Positions 9,312-19,072 are shown, counted from the stretch's first letter. The stretch: DNA of 64,000 nucleotides from Parvularcula sp038749595 (GCA_038749595.1 JBCDHW010000002.1:186001-250000), one strand, 5' to 3'. The notes: generated by a model from the letters alone, not told the origin. Numbers and translations are program-made.

Positions 9312-10208
9312 ATGTTGACCATCAGAGGGCTGACCAAGACTTATCCGAATGGAGTCAAAGCACTCCACGGCGTCGACCTGGAGATCGGGCGCGGCATGTT
9401 TGGTTTGCTGGGCCCCAACGGCGCTGGGAAATCCTCACTGATGCGGACGATCGCGACCTTGCAAGGGGCTGATCGCGGCACCATTGCGTTTGATGGGACC
9501 GACGTTTTGTCCGATCCCGATACCGTCAGGCGGCAGTTGGGCTACCTCCCCCAAGACTTCGGCGTCTATCCGCGGATCTCAGCCTACAAGCTCCTCGACC
9601 ACATCGCCGTTCTCAAAGGCCTGACGAACGCCCGGGAGCGCAAGGCCATCGTCGAGGAACTGCTGCGCCAGACGAACCTCTGGGATGTGCGGAAGAAGGC
9701 GCCCGCAACCTACTCCGGCGGGATGCGCCAGCGTTTCGGGATTGCGCAAGCCCTGCTCGGCGATCCCAAGCTGATCATCGTCGACGAGCCGACGGCTGGT
9801 CTTGATCCCGAGGAACGCAACCGTTTCCACAATTTGCTATCGGAGATCGGCGAGAACGTCGTGATCATCCTTTCGACCCATATCGTCGAGGATGTCGCTG
9901 ACCTCTGCAGCAACATGGCGATCATGAACCAGGGCCGGATTGCCGCAAAAGGTCAGCCCACGGCGCTTGTCGAAACAGTCCGCGGGAAAATCTGGCGCAA
10001 AGTGATCAGCAAAGCCGAGTTGGAAGACTACCAGGCGCGCCATCAGGTCGTCAGTGCACGGCTGGTCCAAGGGCAGACCGTGATACGCGTCTACGCCGAC
10101 GGAGACCCAGGCGACGGCTTTGAGGCATCTGAACCCACGCTCGAGGACGTCTACTTCGCCACCATCCGCGGCGCCCTCGCGCCATCGAATACACGTGAAG
10201 CGGCCTAA
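9312..10208 (+). CDS. ABC transporter ATP-binding protein
   Basis: This 298-residue ATPase powers the permease encoded 2 bases downstream. It has Walker A GPNGAGKSS starting at residue 34, a Q-loop (YLPQDFGVYP), the signature YSGGMRQRFGIAQAL, Walker B LIIVDEPTAGLDPEE and an H-loop histidine (LSTHIVEDVADLC). The C-terminal 80 residues form the extra domain common in CcmA/drug-export type ATPases. GGGAGG at 9299-9304 gives a good ribosome-binding site for the ATG. In this family the ATPase is regularly paired with an ABC permease carrying an M1 peptidase, which is what follows here. Confidence 0.94.
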   Translation: MLTIRGLTKTYPNGVKALHGVDLEIGRGMFGLLGPNGAGKSSLMRTIATLQGADRGTIAFDGTDVLSDPDTVRRQLGYLPQDFGVYPRISAYKLLDHIAVLKGLTNARERKAIVEELLRQTNLWDVRKKAPATYSGGMRQRFGIAQALLGDPKLIIVDEPTAGLDPEERNRFHNLLSEIGENVVIILSTHIVEDVADLCSNMAIMNQGRIAAKGQPTALVETVRGKIWRKVISKAELEDYQARHQVVSARLVQGQTVIRVYADGDPGDGFEASEPTLEDVYFATIRGALAPSNTREAA

Positions 10209-10210
10209 CC

Positions 10211-13200
10211 ATGTTTGGTTCAATTTTCAGGTTCGAACTCGGATACCAACTCCGGGGCGCAGCGTTCATCGCCATCTTCGCGATCTTTTTCTTGATGAGC
10301 TACGGATCCATCGCGTCCGATCAGCTTCAAATCGGGAGCTCTGAAGCCACCAACATCAACTCGCCGTTCGTCGCGATGCAGACGATCAGCATCATGTCTG
10401 TTGTCGGCATCTTCATGCCTGTGGTCTTCATGGCAACGGGCGTTACGCGCGACCAAAGTCTCCGCACGGACGAAGTGTTTCGCGCAACCCCAGTCGGCCG
10501 TCGCACGGTTCTTTTGGGCAGGTACTTTGGCGGATTGCTGGCGACGTTCTTTTGCTTTGCCGCGGTGCCCCTCGGTCTGCTCTTCGGATCGCTGATGCCC
10601 TGGCTCGACCAGGAACAGATGGGACCGTTCAACCCTGGTCAGGTGGCCTACCTCTACGCGTTGTTCGGTGCACTGAATTTGCTCGTCCTCGGCACGATCC
10701 TTTTCACCGTCGCCAACCTGACGCGATCCATGATCGCCGTTTGGGCCGCGTTGGTGGCGCTGTTCATCGGCTGGGTGACAGGAACGGCGCTGTCGTCAGA
10801 CCTTGAGACCCAGAACCTCGCCGCGCTCCTCGAGCCCTTTGGCCTCGCTGCGTATTTTGAACAAACCCAGTTCTGGACCGCCGCGGAACGCAATGCCGAC
10901 CTCCCGCAGCTGACAGGTCTTCTGCTTCAGAACCGGCTGCTTTGGGGAGGGGTCGCAGCACTTCTCCTGTTGATCAATGTCGCGCTTCCGAACGGCGTCA
11001 CCGGCGTATCACTCGCGCGTTTTCGCAAACGGACGGACAGCGCCCCAGCGCCTGCCGCACTGCGCGCCGTCTCGCTACCGCGCGCTGAACCGGCGCCTGT
11101 TGGCAAGGCCTGGCCTCAACAGTTTGCCCGCCGCGTGCGCTTTGAAGCCTTCGGCATCATGCGCTCGGTTGCGTTTTGGATTGTCCTTGTCCTGTCGGTG
11201 ATGAACACGTTGGGCTCACTCCTCAACCTCGGTAACCTCTACGGCACCGAGAGCTATCCGATCACCACACTGATGATCCGGGCGATCGAAGGCGCCTTCG
11301 CTTTCGTCCCCCTCGTGATCGCCGTTTACTACACAGCAGAACTGATCTGGCGCGAGCGTGGCTTCAAATTCAACGAAATCACCGATGCCGCCCCCACCCC
11401 GTCGTGGGTCTTCGTCTTGGCGAAGTACATCGCGGTGCTCGTTGTCTTGGTGCTGATGGCCGTCGTTGCGGCGGGTACCGCAATTGCCACCCAGCTTTTC
11501 CGAGGTTTCACGTTCTTGGAAATTGACCAATACGTTGTCCGGCTGGCGATCGATTTTGTGGGATTCTTCGCGCTGCTGACGGTCCTGGCTCTGTTCATCC
11601 AAGTGCTTGCCAACAACAAGTGGCTCGGGATCGGCGTGTTCCTGGCCTACGTCGTGGTGAGCGTCGTGATGGATAATCTGGGTGCTGATCACATCCTCTA
11701 TAATTACGGCGGAGGGATCGACCTCACCTATTCGGATATGAACGGCTACGGGATGTCCCTCGGCATCTCGGCGTGGATGCTGCTCTATTGGGGCTCGGCG
11801 GCGGTCATCCTCTCGGTGCTGACATTCGCCTTGTGGAGCCGCGGAAGTCTCGATCCGATGTTCCTCCGGCTGCGGCAGGTCCCCAACCGGCTCCGCGGCG
11901 CCAGCGGTGGTCTGTTGCTGGCATCGATCGCCGTCATGGCGGCGACCGGATCGTGGGTGTTCTACAACACGAATGTGCGCAACACGTACGCCAACGCTGA
12001 GGCGTTGCGCGACCGGTCCGAAGCATTCGAACGAAAGTGGCGCAAAGACGAGTTCGCACCGCAACCGAAAATCACTTCGGTCGACTTGAAAATGGATCTG
12101 TTCCCGAAGGAACGAAGGGTCGTGGCCTCGGTCGACTACGTGCTCCAGAACAAGACGGAGACAACACTCGATCAAATGCGTGTGGACTACGATTACGACG
12201 TGGACGTCGTAAGCCATAGGATCGAGGGCGCCTCGGTGTCCGTTGCCGATGAAGAGTTCAACCACTTCGTCTTCGCGTTTGACGACCCCATGGAACCTGG
12301 GGAAACCCGGCTGATGACGGCTGAGGTCACGTTGACAAACCCTGGCTTCCGCAATTCGGGAAACAACCCGCCGATCCGCGCCAACGGGACGTTTCTCAAT
12401 TCGAGCGGCCTGCCGCGCGTCGGTTGGGGCATCGACAAGATCCTCACCGACCGCGCCGAGCGCCGTAAACGCGGTCTTCCGATCGATCCGCGGCTGCCGA
12501 AACTCGATGATGAGCGCTATTGGAATGTGAGTTTGCTTGCGGCAGCCTCGAACGCCGATTGGGTCGACTTCCGAGCCGAAATCACCACCAGCGCTGACCA
12601 GATTGCCATTGCGCCAGGCTATTTGGTGAGTGACACAACGACGGGGGATCGCCGAACATTCGTCTACGAACAAGACGTGCCGATCCAGAACTTCTACGCC
12701 GTCCAGTCAGCCCGCTACACGGTGGCTGAAGACGTCTGGGAAGCGCCAGAAGGCCAAGACGATGTGAAGCTTCAGATCTTCTACGATGAGAAACATCCGT
12801 ACAATGTCGATCTGATGATGAGGGCGATGAAGCTCAGCTTTGATAAGTTCACGGACGTCTTCACACCCTTCCAGTATCGTCAAATGCGTATCCAGGAGTT
12901 CCCCTACTCACGATTTGCACAGAGCTTTCCCAACACCGTTCCGTACTCTGAGAACATCGGCTTTATTCTGAAGCTCGACGACGAGGACGCGGAAGAAATC
13001 GATGCCGTCACCTACGTGACTGCGCACGAGCTCGCGCACCAGTGGTTCGGTCACCAGCTCTCCGCATCGGCAGTGCAAGGGACGACGATGGTGATCGAAG
13101 CGTTTGCCCAGTATGGTGCGCTTTTGGTCATGGCGGATCTTTACGGGGAGGAGCATATCCGCCGGTTCCTAAGGTATGAGCTCAACAGCTATCTTTCAGG

Positions 13201-13825
13201 CCGTGCTTCTGAACCGCTTGAGGAAATGCCGCTCTACCTGGTGGAGAACCAGGGCTATATTCACTACGGTAAGGGCAGCCTCGTCATGTGGTTGCTGCGC
13301 GATCAAGTCGGTGAGGAGACGGTCAACCGTGCCCTGCGCCGGATGATTGAGACCTGGGGCTACAAAAGTGACCCTTATCCGCGCTCGGTCGACTTTCTCG
13401 CGATCCTGCGGGAGGAAGCAGGGCCTGAGCATGAGCAGCTGATCCAAGATCTGTTCGAAAAGATCACGCTTTATGACGTGGACGTCAAAGATGCTGTCGT
13501 CAGCCCCCGCGATGATGGCCGGTTTGACCTTACCGTCACGGTCGATGCGAAAAAGCTGTATGCTGATGGACAAGGAAACGAGACCGAAACACCGCTCGAC
13601 ATTGCTCTCGACTTCGGCGTTTTCTCATCGCATCCGCGCGATGTGAAGGATGGAACCGAGCACATTATCGCCTTTGAACGGCGCAACGTTGTCTCGGGCG
13701 AGCAGACCTTCACCATCATTGTGGATGAACAGCCAAGCTATGCCGGAATTGATCCGTACAACAAGCTTGTCGACCGACGTCCGGAGAACAACATCAAAGA
13801 GGTGGATGTCAAAGCAGCGCGTTAG
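10211..13825 (+). CDS. ABC transporter permease fused to an M1-family aminopeptidase
   Basis: The 1204-residue protein joins two functions. Residues 1 to about 600 contain many membrane segments arranged as two ABC-2-type permease repeats, each beginning with a long extracytoplasmic loop. After a final helix near residue 580 the rest is a soluble region facing the periplasm. It ends in a gluzincin-type M1 peptidase with zinc motif HELAH at 939-943 and the third zinc ligand candidate Glu963 in TMVIEAFAQYG. Nineteen residues separate the last His from that Glu; classical M1 enzymes have eighteen. The FGHQLSASAVQGTTM stretch fits the ABC/M1 fusion family as I recall it. It forms a two-gene operon with the ATPase. 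The substrate is unknown; coupling of peptide export and trimming is plausible. Confidence 0.92.
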   Translation: MFGSIFRFELGYQLRGAAFIAIFAIFFLMSYGSIASDQLQIGSSEATNINSPFVAMQTISIMSVVGIFMPVVFMATGVTRDQSLRTDEVFRATPVGRRTVLLGRYFGGLLATFFCFAAVPLGLLFGSLMPWLDQEQMGPFNPGQVAYLYALFGALNLLVLGTILFTVANLTRSMIAVWAALVALFIGWVTGTALSSDLETQNLAALLEPFGLAAYFEQTQFWTAAERNADLPQLTGLLLQNRLLWGGVAALLLLINVALPNGVTGVSLARFRKRTDSAPAPAALRAVSLPRAEPAPVGKAWPQQFARRVRFEAFGIMRSVAFWIVLVLSVMNTLGSLLNLGNLYGTESYPITTLMIRAIEGAFAFVPLVIAVYYTAELIWRERGFKFNEITDAAPTPSWVFVLAKYIAVLVVLVLMAVVAAGTAIATQLFRGFTFLEIDQYVVRLAIDFVGFFALLTVLALFIQVLANNKWLGIGVFLAYVVVSVVMDNLGADHILYNYGGGIDLTYSDMNGYGMSLGISAWMLLYWGSAAVILSVLTFALWSRGSLDPMFLRLRQVPNRLRGASGGLLLASIAVMAATGSWVFYNTNVRNTYANAEALRDRSEAFERKWRKDEFAPQPKITSVDLKMDLFPKERRVVASVDYVLQNKTETTLDQMRVDYDYDVDVVSHRIEGASVSVADEEFNHFVFAFDDPMEPGETRLMTAEVTLTNPGFRNSGNNPPIRANGTFLNSSGLPRVGWGIDKILTDRAERRKRGLPIDPRLPKLDDERYWNVSLLAAASNADWVDFRAEITTSADQIAIAPGYLVSDTTTGDRRTFVYEQDVPIQNFYAVQSARYTVAEDVWEAPEGQDDVKLQIFYDEKHPYNVDLMMRAMKLSFDKFTDVFTPFQYRQMRIQEFPYSRFAQSFPNTVPYSENIGFILKLDDEDAEEIDAVTYVTAHELAHQWFGHQLSASAVQGTTMVIEAFAQYGALLVMADLYGEEHIRRFLRYELNSYLSGRASEPLEEMPLYLVENQGYIHYGKGSLVMWLLRDQVGEETVNRALRRMIETWGYKSDPYPRSVDFLAILREEAGPEHEQLIQDLFEKITLYDVDVKDAVVSPRDDGRFDLTVTVDAKKLYADGQGNETETPLDIALDFGVFSSHPRDVKDGTEHIIAFERRNVVSGEQTFTIIVDEQPSYAGIDPYNKLVDRRPENNIKEVDVKAAR

Positions 13826-13950
13826 GCACAAGGCTGTCGCCAGAGGATGACCAAAAGTCCTCAGTTTCCGCGATCGGGTGACGTTTGTGACGCAGCGGGC
13901 AAGGCTGCTTTCTTCTGAAAATAGTTCTCAGAAGCAACCGAACCTGCCAT

Positions 13951-13983
13951 ATGACGGTGTCGTCGCGAAAAGGACACCGTCAT
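13951..13983 (+). promoter_or_regulatory. Hairpin occluding the start codon of the siderophore-interacting protein
   Basis: An 11-base perfect inverted repeat, ATGACGGTGTC (13951-13961) and GACACCGTCAT (13973-13983), surrounds an 11-base loop. The loop and arm contain AAAAGGA, the likely ribosome-binding site. The second arm covers the first two bases of the ATG at 13982. If folded in mRNA, it would hide the initiation region. It could be a translational switch or thermometer-like element, or a DNA operator with dyad symmetry. Only the symmetry is observed; the function is inferred. Confidence 0.55.
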
Positions 13984-14782
13984 GCTCGAAAAGCTGAGGC
14001 AGTTTCTCGAAGGAAGCCGTTTCGGACCCGCCGAGGTCAAGGCAGCCGAGAAGATCACGCCGCACATGGTCCGCGTCACACTGCAAAGCGAAGTCGCCCG
14101 GGAATTCTCGCCTGATTGCGCCGGTGCCCACCTCAAACTGGTGGTCCCCGCGAAGGACCAGAACCCGTCTGCGTTTGAGGCGTTTGTAGAGGCGGGCCAG
14201 TACCGCCCGGAGATGCGGACCTACACCATCCGCCACGCGCGTCCTGACCAAGGCGAAATCGATATCGACATCGTCACCCATGGCGATCTTGGCCGCGTCG
14301 GTCCCTGGGCGCAGCGGACAAAAGCCGGCGATGCGCTTGTCATTTCGCGGTGCGGCTCGCCAAAGCTGATCACGAGCGGCGCGAAACGCATCCTGGCCGC
14401 AGCGGACATGACCGGCTTTCCCGCCCTCGCCGCAGGCCTCGAGACCTTAGGCGACAACGTTGCGATCGACGCCTTCGTTGAAATTTTGAGCGACCACGAC
14501 AAGCAACCGATCAAGCTTCCAAGCGGCCAGTCTGTCCATTGGATCGTGAAGACTGACCCTTATGCTCCGTCGACAGATCTTATTGACGCGATCAAAGGTG
14601 CCGCAACGCCCGACGCGAGCACAAGCGTGTTCGTTGCTGGTGAGTTCACGGCAGTGGCTGAGCTTCGGCACTACTTTCAAAATGAGCTGAAGGTCGACAA
14701 GACGATGCGGTATATCTCGTCATACTGGAAAGCCGGGCTCGACGAAAACGGCCACAAACAGGCCAAGGCCGCCGCCGCGTAA
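13982..14782 (+). CDS. Siderophore-interacting FAD-dependent ferric reductase
   Basis: ViuB/SIP-type proteins use NAD(P)H and FAD to reduce ferric siderophores in the cytoplasm and release iron. The 266-residue length is usual. The FAD-binding motif appears as MRTYTIRHARP near residues 79-89. The NAD(P)H-binding C-terminal domain shows AADMTGFPALAAGLE and VFVAGEFTAVAELRHYF, and the ending YWKAGLDENG is typical of the family. It faces the TonB receptor/PepSY operon convergently, which supports a shared role in siderophore-iron use. Its start codon lies within the hairpin at 13951-13983. Confidence 0.93.
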   Translation: MLEKLRQFLEGSRFGPAEVKAAEKITPHMVRVTLQSEVAREFSPDCAGAHLKLVVPAKDQNPSAFEAFVEAGQYRPEMRTYTIRHARPDQGEIDIDIVTHGDLGRVGPWAQRTKAGDALVISRCGSPKLITSGAKRILAAADMTGFPALAAGLETLGDNVAIDAFVEILSDHDKQPIKLPSGQSVHWIVKTDPYAPSTDLIDAIKGAATPDASTSVFVAGEFTAVAELRHYFQNELKVDKTMRYISSYWKAGLDENGHKQAKAAAA

Positions 14783-14868
14783 GTCCTTCGACGGCCGAAT
14801 GGTGCTTTCTCATTAGAACGGGGACGCGTACCCACGCGCACAGAGCGTTGCCGCGCCAAGCAAGCGAC

Positions 14869-16362
14869 CTATTCGGCTTGTTTCAGGGCTGGTGAGGCCG
14901 GCTCCGCGGGCCCTTTGCCATCCTGTTCGACCTTGAAGAGGACGACGCCGAGAAGCGCAGCCACGACAATCAAGAAAAGAGAAACCGGCAAGACGGCTGC
15001 AGACCCCAGCTCATCAGGGTACCGCATTGTGTGGGCGACCACAGCTGCGGTGAGGCCGAATACGGTGGATCCGATGCCGTAAAAGCGGATCCGTTCCTTA
15101 CCAATCCACCCGCCCGCGCCTGCGACGCCGATGAGGCCAAGCCAAAAGGCAGCAACGAGCGCCGGACCCTCTCCGCCAGAGACAGCAAAGGCAAGCGTCA
15201 GGCTGAGCATCGCGGGCACGCCCCAGACGACGCCTTCCCAGCCGCCCGCAAGCCGCGGTGCAGGACGGCCCTTCTCCTCACGCTTTTTAAAGTACATTGA
15301 AAGCCCCGAGCAGGTTATCGTGCACAGTATCAGGCCAAAAAGTCCGTATGCGATCTTAATCGGCGTGCCGCCCCAATTCCCAAAGTGCACGTTATAGACA
15401 GAACCCGCAATCTGCTGACCGATCGACCCGTCAGAGATCCCCGTATTACCCTGAAAGTTGCCCTTTGCATCGTAGACGTAGTAATCTCCGAAAATCAGGC
15501 GATCCGTATGCGCACCTATCAACTGGACATGCTGCCCGTCCGTGCCAGGATCATGCATGATGGCATAGGTCATTCTGAGGTCAGGATGGCGGACCGATAG
15601 GTCGCGGATCGACTGGGCAATGGCAGGGTCACCTGCCTGGCCCTCTAGGGCCGGTTCTTCACCGAAAACAGGGGTGTAGACGGCCTCCAGATCGCCATCA
15701 TAGCGAGCCGCCGCCAACGCGATAGCCAGAACCGTAGCAAGCCCAAGCATGGCCCCGGTCAACGCGTTTGAGATATGAAATGGCGCGGTCCAAACGCTAA
15801 GGCGGTTGTGCAAGTCAGCGAGGCTGACGCGGTCGTCTCCCCGGCGGAAGGTGAATGCGTCGCGGAATATCCGGGGATGCGCCAACAATCCCGACAGCGA
15901 TAAGCCGACGAGAAAGACCCCCATCGCGCCGACGACCGTTAATCCCAGAATATGCGGCAGATGCAGATAGTAATGCAGATCAAGGAGGAACTGCGTCCAA
16001 GGAAATCTCTCAGGTCCTCCAACGGTCCCATCGGCGCGCGCATAAAAGGCCTGGGTGTCCGTGGTAATCACCGTCCGCGGAAGATCAGGCTGCGGAAAAT
16101 TGATATACAGATGGGTCGAAGGCTCGGCTTCGTTATGGAATACCAACAACGCGGCCCGCTCGGCGGCTTCTGCCGATATCGTTGCCATCTCAGGCGCGTC
16201 GGGTTGTTCCCAACGTTGGAACTCGCGATTGAAGACCGAAAGCGTTCCGGTGACGATCAGAATGTAAATTAAGACGCTTACGGATAATGCCAAGACGGCA
16301 TGCGCTTCGAGCGAACGCCCGACACGGCGCGACGATGCCTTTGGCCAGATCGATCTTCCCAT
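14869..16362 (-). CDS. PepSY-associated membrane protein (iron-uptake associated)
   Basis: PepSY-TM proteins are inner-membrane proteins that often accompany TonB receptors for siderophores, where some reduce ferric complexes. The frame opens at 16440, but the ATG at 16362 (MGRSIWPKASS) lies 8 bases after the stop of the preceding gene and gives a sensible N-terminus before the first membrane segment (about residues 20-42). Further helices occur around 150-180, 205-225 and 350-375, with a run of hydrophobic segments in the last 110 residues. The large periplasmic part between them holds the PepSY regions. It is the last gene of the TonB receptor operon. Confidence 0.86.
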   Translation of the reverse strand: MGRSIWPKASSRRVGRSLEAHAVLALSVSVLIYILIVTGTLSVFNREFQRWEQPDAPEMATISAEAAERAALLVFHNEAEPSTHLYINFPQPDLPRTVITTDTQAFYARADGTVGGPERFPWTQFLLDLHYYLHLPHILGLTVVGAMGVFLVGLSLSGLLAHPRIFRDAFTFRRGDDRVSLADLHNRLSVWTAPFHISNALTGAMLGLATVLAIALAAARYDGDLEAVYTPVFGEEPALEGQAGDPAIAQSIRDLSVRHPDLRMTYAIMHDPGTDGQHVQLIGAHTDRLIFGDYYVYDAKGNFQGNTGISDGSIGQQIAGSVYNVHFGNWGGTPIKIAYGLFGLILCTITCSGLSMYFKKREEKGRPAPRLAGGWEGVVWGVPAMLSLTLAFAVSGGEGPALVAAFWLGLIGVAGAGGWIGKERIRFYGIGSTVFGLTAAVVAHTMRYPDELGSAAVLPVSLFLIVVAALLGVVLFKVEQDGKGPAEPASPALKQAE

Positions 16363-16370
16363 GGGGAACG

Positions 16371-16952
16371 CTAACCCGAAATCGCGAGCAGCGGCAACGG
16401 GGCGAGCAGGGCAGCACCGATCACCGCCGACTTCCGCCACAGAATTTCGTCAAAGCCAGCCCACACGGCCAATCCTGCCCAGCCCAAAGGGAAAGCAAAG
16501 AACGCAACCACCAAATTGTTGCTGGCGGAGAGCCCAGCGTTGGCGAGGCTGACGTAGAGCAACGCTGTCACCGATAACGCAGCGAGCCCGGCGATCGGCC
16601 CAACCAAAAAACCGACAAAGACGCGGCGTCCCCACCAAGCGGGGGTCAGACCAGACCGCTTTTCAGCTGTCTTCGGCTCCCGCGGCTTGCTCTGCCGACG
16701 CGGGTTTCGAAGGGCTTCGAAGCTCAAGAAGCCAGCGGCGCACGCGATCACCGTCACGATGCCGAGTGCAGCGCCCTTATCGGCACCCGTTGTGAAAGCG
16801 GCGCAGATCGTTGCCGCCAACAGCAACAACCACCCTAACCCGACAGCGAAACCGCCCGACCTCTTCGTCTTCCAAGCCGCGTACAGGCTTGCTGCTCCGC
16901 CCAAGGACAGGGCGAGGACCAGAAGACGAAGAGGCCAGAGCGCTTCCCCCAT
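16371..16952 (-). CDS. Membrane protein of unknown function, iron operon
   Basis: This is a 193-residue protein with about six hydrophobic segments (near 8-25, 35-52, 60-80, 110-135, 143-165 and 172-190). A basic cytoplasmic loop rich in Arg, Lys and Pro lies around 82-105. The ATG overlaps the stop of the TonB receptor gene in a TGATG arrangement, so it is coupled to it, and the PepSY gene follows 8 bases later. I do not recognise a family. Its position between receptor and PepSY protein suggests an inner-membrane part of the same siderophore uptake route. Confidence 0.75.
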   Translation of the reverse strand: MGEALWPLRLLVLALSLGGAASLYAAWKTKRSGGFAVGLGWLLLLAATICAAFTTGADKGAALGIVTVIACAAGFLSFEALRNPRRQSKPREPKTAEKRSGLTPAWWGRRVFVGFLVGPIAGLAALSVTALLYVSLANAGLSASNNLVVAFFAFPLGWAGLAVWAGFDEILWRKSAVIGAALLAPLPLLAISG

Positions 16953-19072
16953 CAGAACTTGCGGACGGCGCGGAAGACGACGGTCCGCTGCTCACCCGGG
17001 AAACAATCGCCGCGGGCAAGGCAGGTTCCAAAATATTCCTCGTTGGTGATGTTCCGTGCGTTGACCGAGAAATCCCAGCCCTCGTTCTCATAACCAACCA
17101 GCAGGTCACCGAGGACCACGCCATCGGTCACGATGGTTGCGAGCACGTCACCCGTAGGCGCCACAAAGTTGCTCTGGTTCTCACCCAAAGCGCGAACGCC
17201 CGCGCCAAACCGGAACCCCGCCAGCGGACCGGTGCTCGGCTGGTATTGCACCCACGCTGAGCCTTGCGTTTCAGGGATCGAGTCGATCGGCACGCCGTTG
17301 ACGTTCTCGGTATCCAGTGTGCTGAAGTTCCCTTCAAGATAGACATCACCGAGACGCGTCTGCGCTTCAATTTCGAAGCCCTCGACATTCGCGGTGCCTT
17401 GTTGCTGACGCGAAGTGCTGGCGGGCGTGGCTTGCGGATCAATCAAATTGCTCTGTTCGATTTCGAAGTAAGCGGCCGTGATGAAGGTCTGGGTCCCGGC
17501 GGGCTGGAATTTGACGCCCACCTCGACTTGGTCACCCTCCTGCGGCTTAAGCGGGCCGCCGGCAATTCCGTCCGTACCCACCACAGGCTGGAACGACTCT
17601 GCGTAGCTGACATAAGGCGAGAGCCCGAACGGCAACGCATAGAGTGCGCCGACGCTGATCGACGTCGCATCGTCTTCGGCGGAGCCTGCGGCCGTGGTCG
17701 TCTCCACTTGGTCCCAACGCACACCGAAGTTGAGCTTCAAGTCGCCGATGGTCACCTGATCGTTCAGGTAGAAACCAAGATCGTCGGCCTCGAAAGACCC
17801 AAAGTCTGCCAGATTGTCATCGTCCAGGGCGAACGCCGGTGGAGCGCTATAGACCGGATCAAATGCGTTCAGGACCACGCCGCTGAACGCGCCGGGCAAG
17901 AATAGGCCCAAGTCGGTCGTCTCAACGGTTTGGATAGCAAATCCGCCGAACAGCTCGTGGTTGATCGCGCCCGTGTCGAATTCGTACCGGGCCCGGACGT
18001 CGAGCGCCGTTTGCTCGGACGTACGATCCCCGCGGAAATAGGTTTGCGGCCCATCCCCAGTCGGCGAAATGCGCGGCGTCCCGTCTCCAGTGAACGCAAT
18101 CCATGCCTGGCGATAGTCAGCCTCACCGTCCTTATAGCGGAAAATACCGTCGACCGAGAATTGATCGGTAAACTGATGGCTAGCCAGTAAGCTGACAAGC
18201 GTCGACGAGGTGTTGAAGCGGTTGAACTCAGGATTGCCGTGGTACGTCGACGGATCGATTTCCTGACCCGTAGACCCCGCGCACAGAATAGCCGGGGTCA
18301 CCGAAACGTCGCCGCTTGGGCACGCCGTCCCCGTGTTGGGCAAGAATTGGTGCGCTGAGTCCCCGTCACGATCCGCGATTTCCACCATTCCGGTCAGGCG
18401 GGTCACACCGTTGTCGAACGTCAGCGACGGCATGAAAATAAGCGCGTCATCTTCGACGAAATCAACTTGCGTGTCAGCGTCGCGGTAGAGCGCCACGAGG
18501 CGGAAGTAGAGGTTTTCGGCGAGCTCGCCGTTCAGATCAGCAGCCGCCTGGTAACGGTTGAAGTTGCCGATATCGACCAACACCTCGCTGCCCTTGTCGG
18601 GGCCAGCGACCTTGGAAACGGCATTCACGATGCCGCCCGGCGCACCTTTACCGAAAAGGACCGAAGCTGGCCCTTTGAGCACCTCGACTTGCTCCAGCAT
18701 ATAAATGTCAGAGCGCGTGTTGTTGTAGAAGCCAAAGAGAACCTGCTGGCCATCCCGGTATTCTGCGGCGTCAAAACCCCGAACCTGCGGGAAGTCTCCA
18801 CGGGTCGAGAAGCCAAACGTATCGCCGACGACCCCAGCGGAGTAGTTCAATGCATCGTCAAGCGTCAGCGCGCCCTTATCGCGGAAAAGGTCTTCGGTCT
18901 CGATGGAGATCGACCGCGCCGTTTCCACGATCGGCGTCGCCGATTTCAACGCGCCAAAGCTCGTCAGCTGGCCGGTGACGACGATGGTATCTTCAGGTTC
19001 TTCGGATGTTTGTGCCTGCACGTTAGTGCACACGGCCGCGAGGGCCGAGGTGATAAGAAAGAGATTGCGCAT
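16952..19072 (-). CDS. TonB-dependent siderophore receptor
   Basis: This outer-membrane receptor would import a ferric siderophore with TonB energy. The 706-residue protein has a signal peptide ending near VQAQ (about residue 20) and a TonB box DTIVVTG at about 29-35. The plug domain carries the conserved LEQVEVLKGPASVLFGKGAP segment, followed by GGIVNAVSK. The barrel ends in an aromatic C-terminal strand (VVFRAVRKF). The plug signature and length are those of FhuA/FecA-like siderophore receptors. It heads an operon with the small membrane protein and PepSY gene. A Fur-box-like sequence lies about 53 bases upstream of the ATG. Confidence 0.94.
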   Translation of the reverse strand: MRNLFLITSALAAVCTNVQAQTSEEPEDTIVVTGQLTSFGALKSATPIVETARSISIETEDLFRDKGALTLDDALNYSAGVVGDTFGFSTRGDFPQVRGFDAAEYRDGQQVLFGFYNNTRSDIYMLEQVEVLKGPASVLFGKGAPGGIVNAVSKVAGPDKGSEVLVDIGNFNRYQAAADLNGELAENLYFRLVALYRDADTQVDFVEDDALIFMPSLTFDNGVTRLTGMVEIADRDGDSAHQFLPNTGTACPSGDVSVTPAILCAGSTGQEIDPSTYHGNPEFNRFNTSSTLVSLLASHQFTDQFSVDGIFRYKDGEADYRQAWIAFTGDGTPRISPTGDGPQTYFRGDRTSEQTALDVRARYEFDTGAINHELFGGFAIQTVETTDLGLFLPGAFSGVVLNAFDPVYSAPPAFALDDDNLADFGSFEADDLGFYLNDQVTIGDLKLNFGVRWDQVETTTAAGSAEDDATSISVGALYALPFGLSPYVSYAESFQPVVGTDGIAGGPLKPQEGDQVEVGVKFQPAGTQTFITAAYFEIEQSNLIDPQATPASTSRQQQGTANVEGFEIEAQTRLGDVYLEGNFSTLDTENVNGVPIDSIPETQGSAWVQYQPSTGPLAGFRFGAGVRALGENQSNFVAPTGDVLATIVTDGVVLGDLLVGYENEGWDFSVNARNITNEEYFGTCLARGDCFPGEQRTVVFRAVRKF

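Noticed and set aside
11216..12673. 485-codon minus-strand open frame
   Set aside because: It is a shadow of the ABC permease/M1 fusion gene. Composition is Arg/His/Asp-rich and shows no fold pattern.
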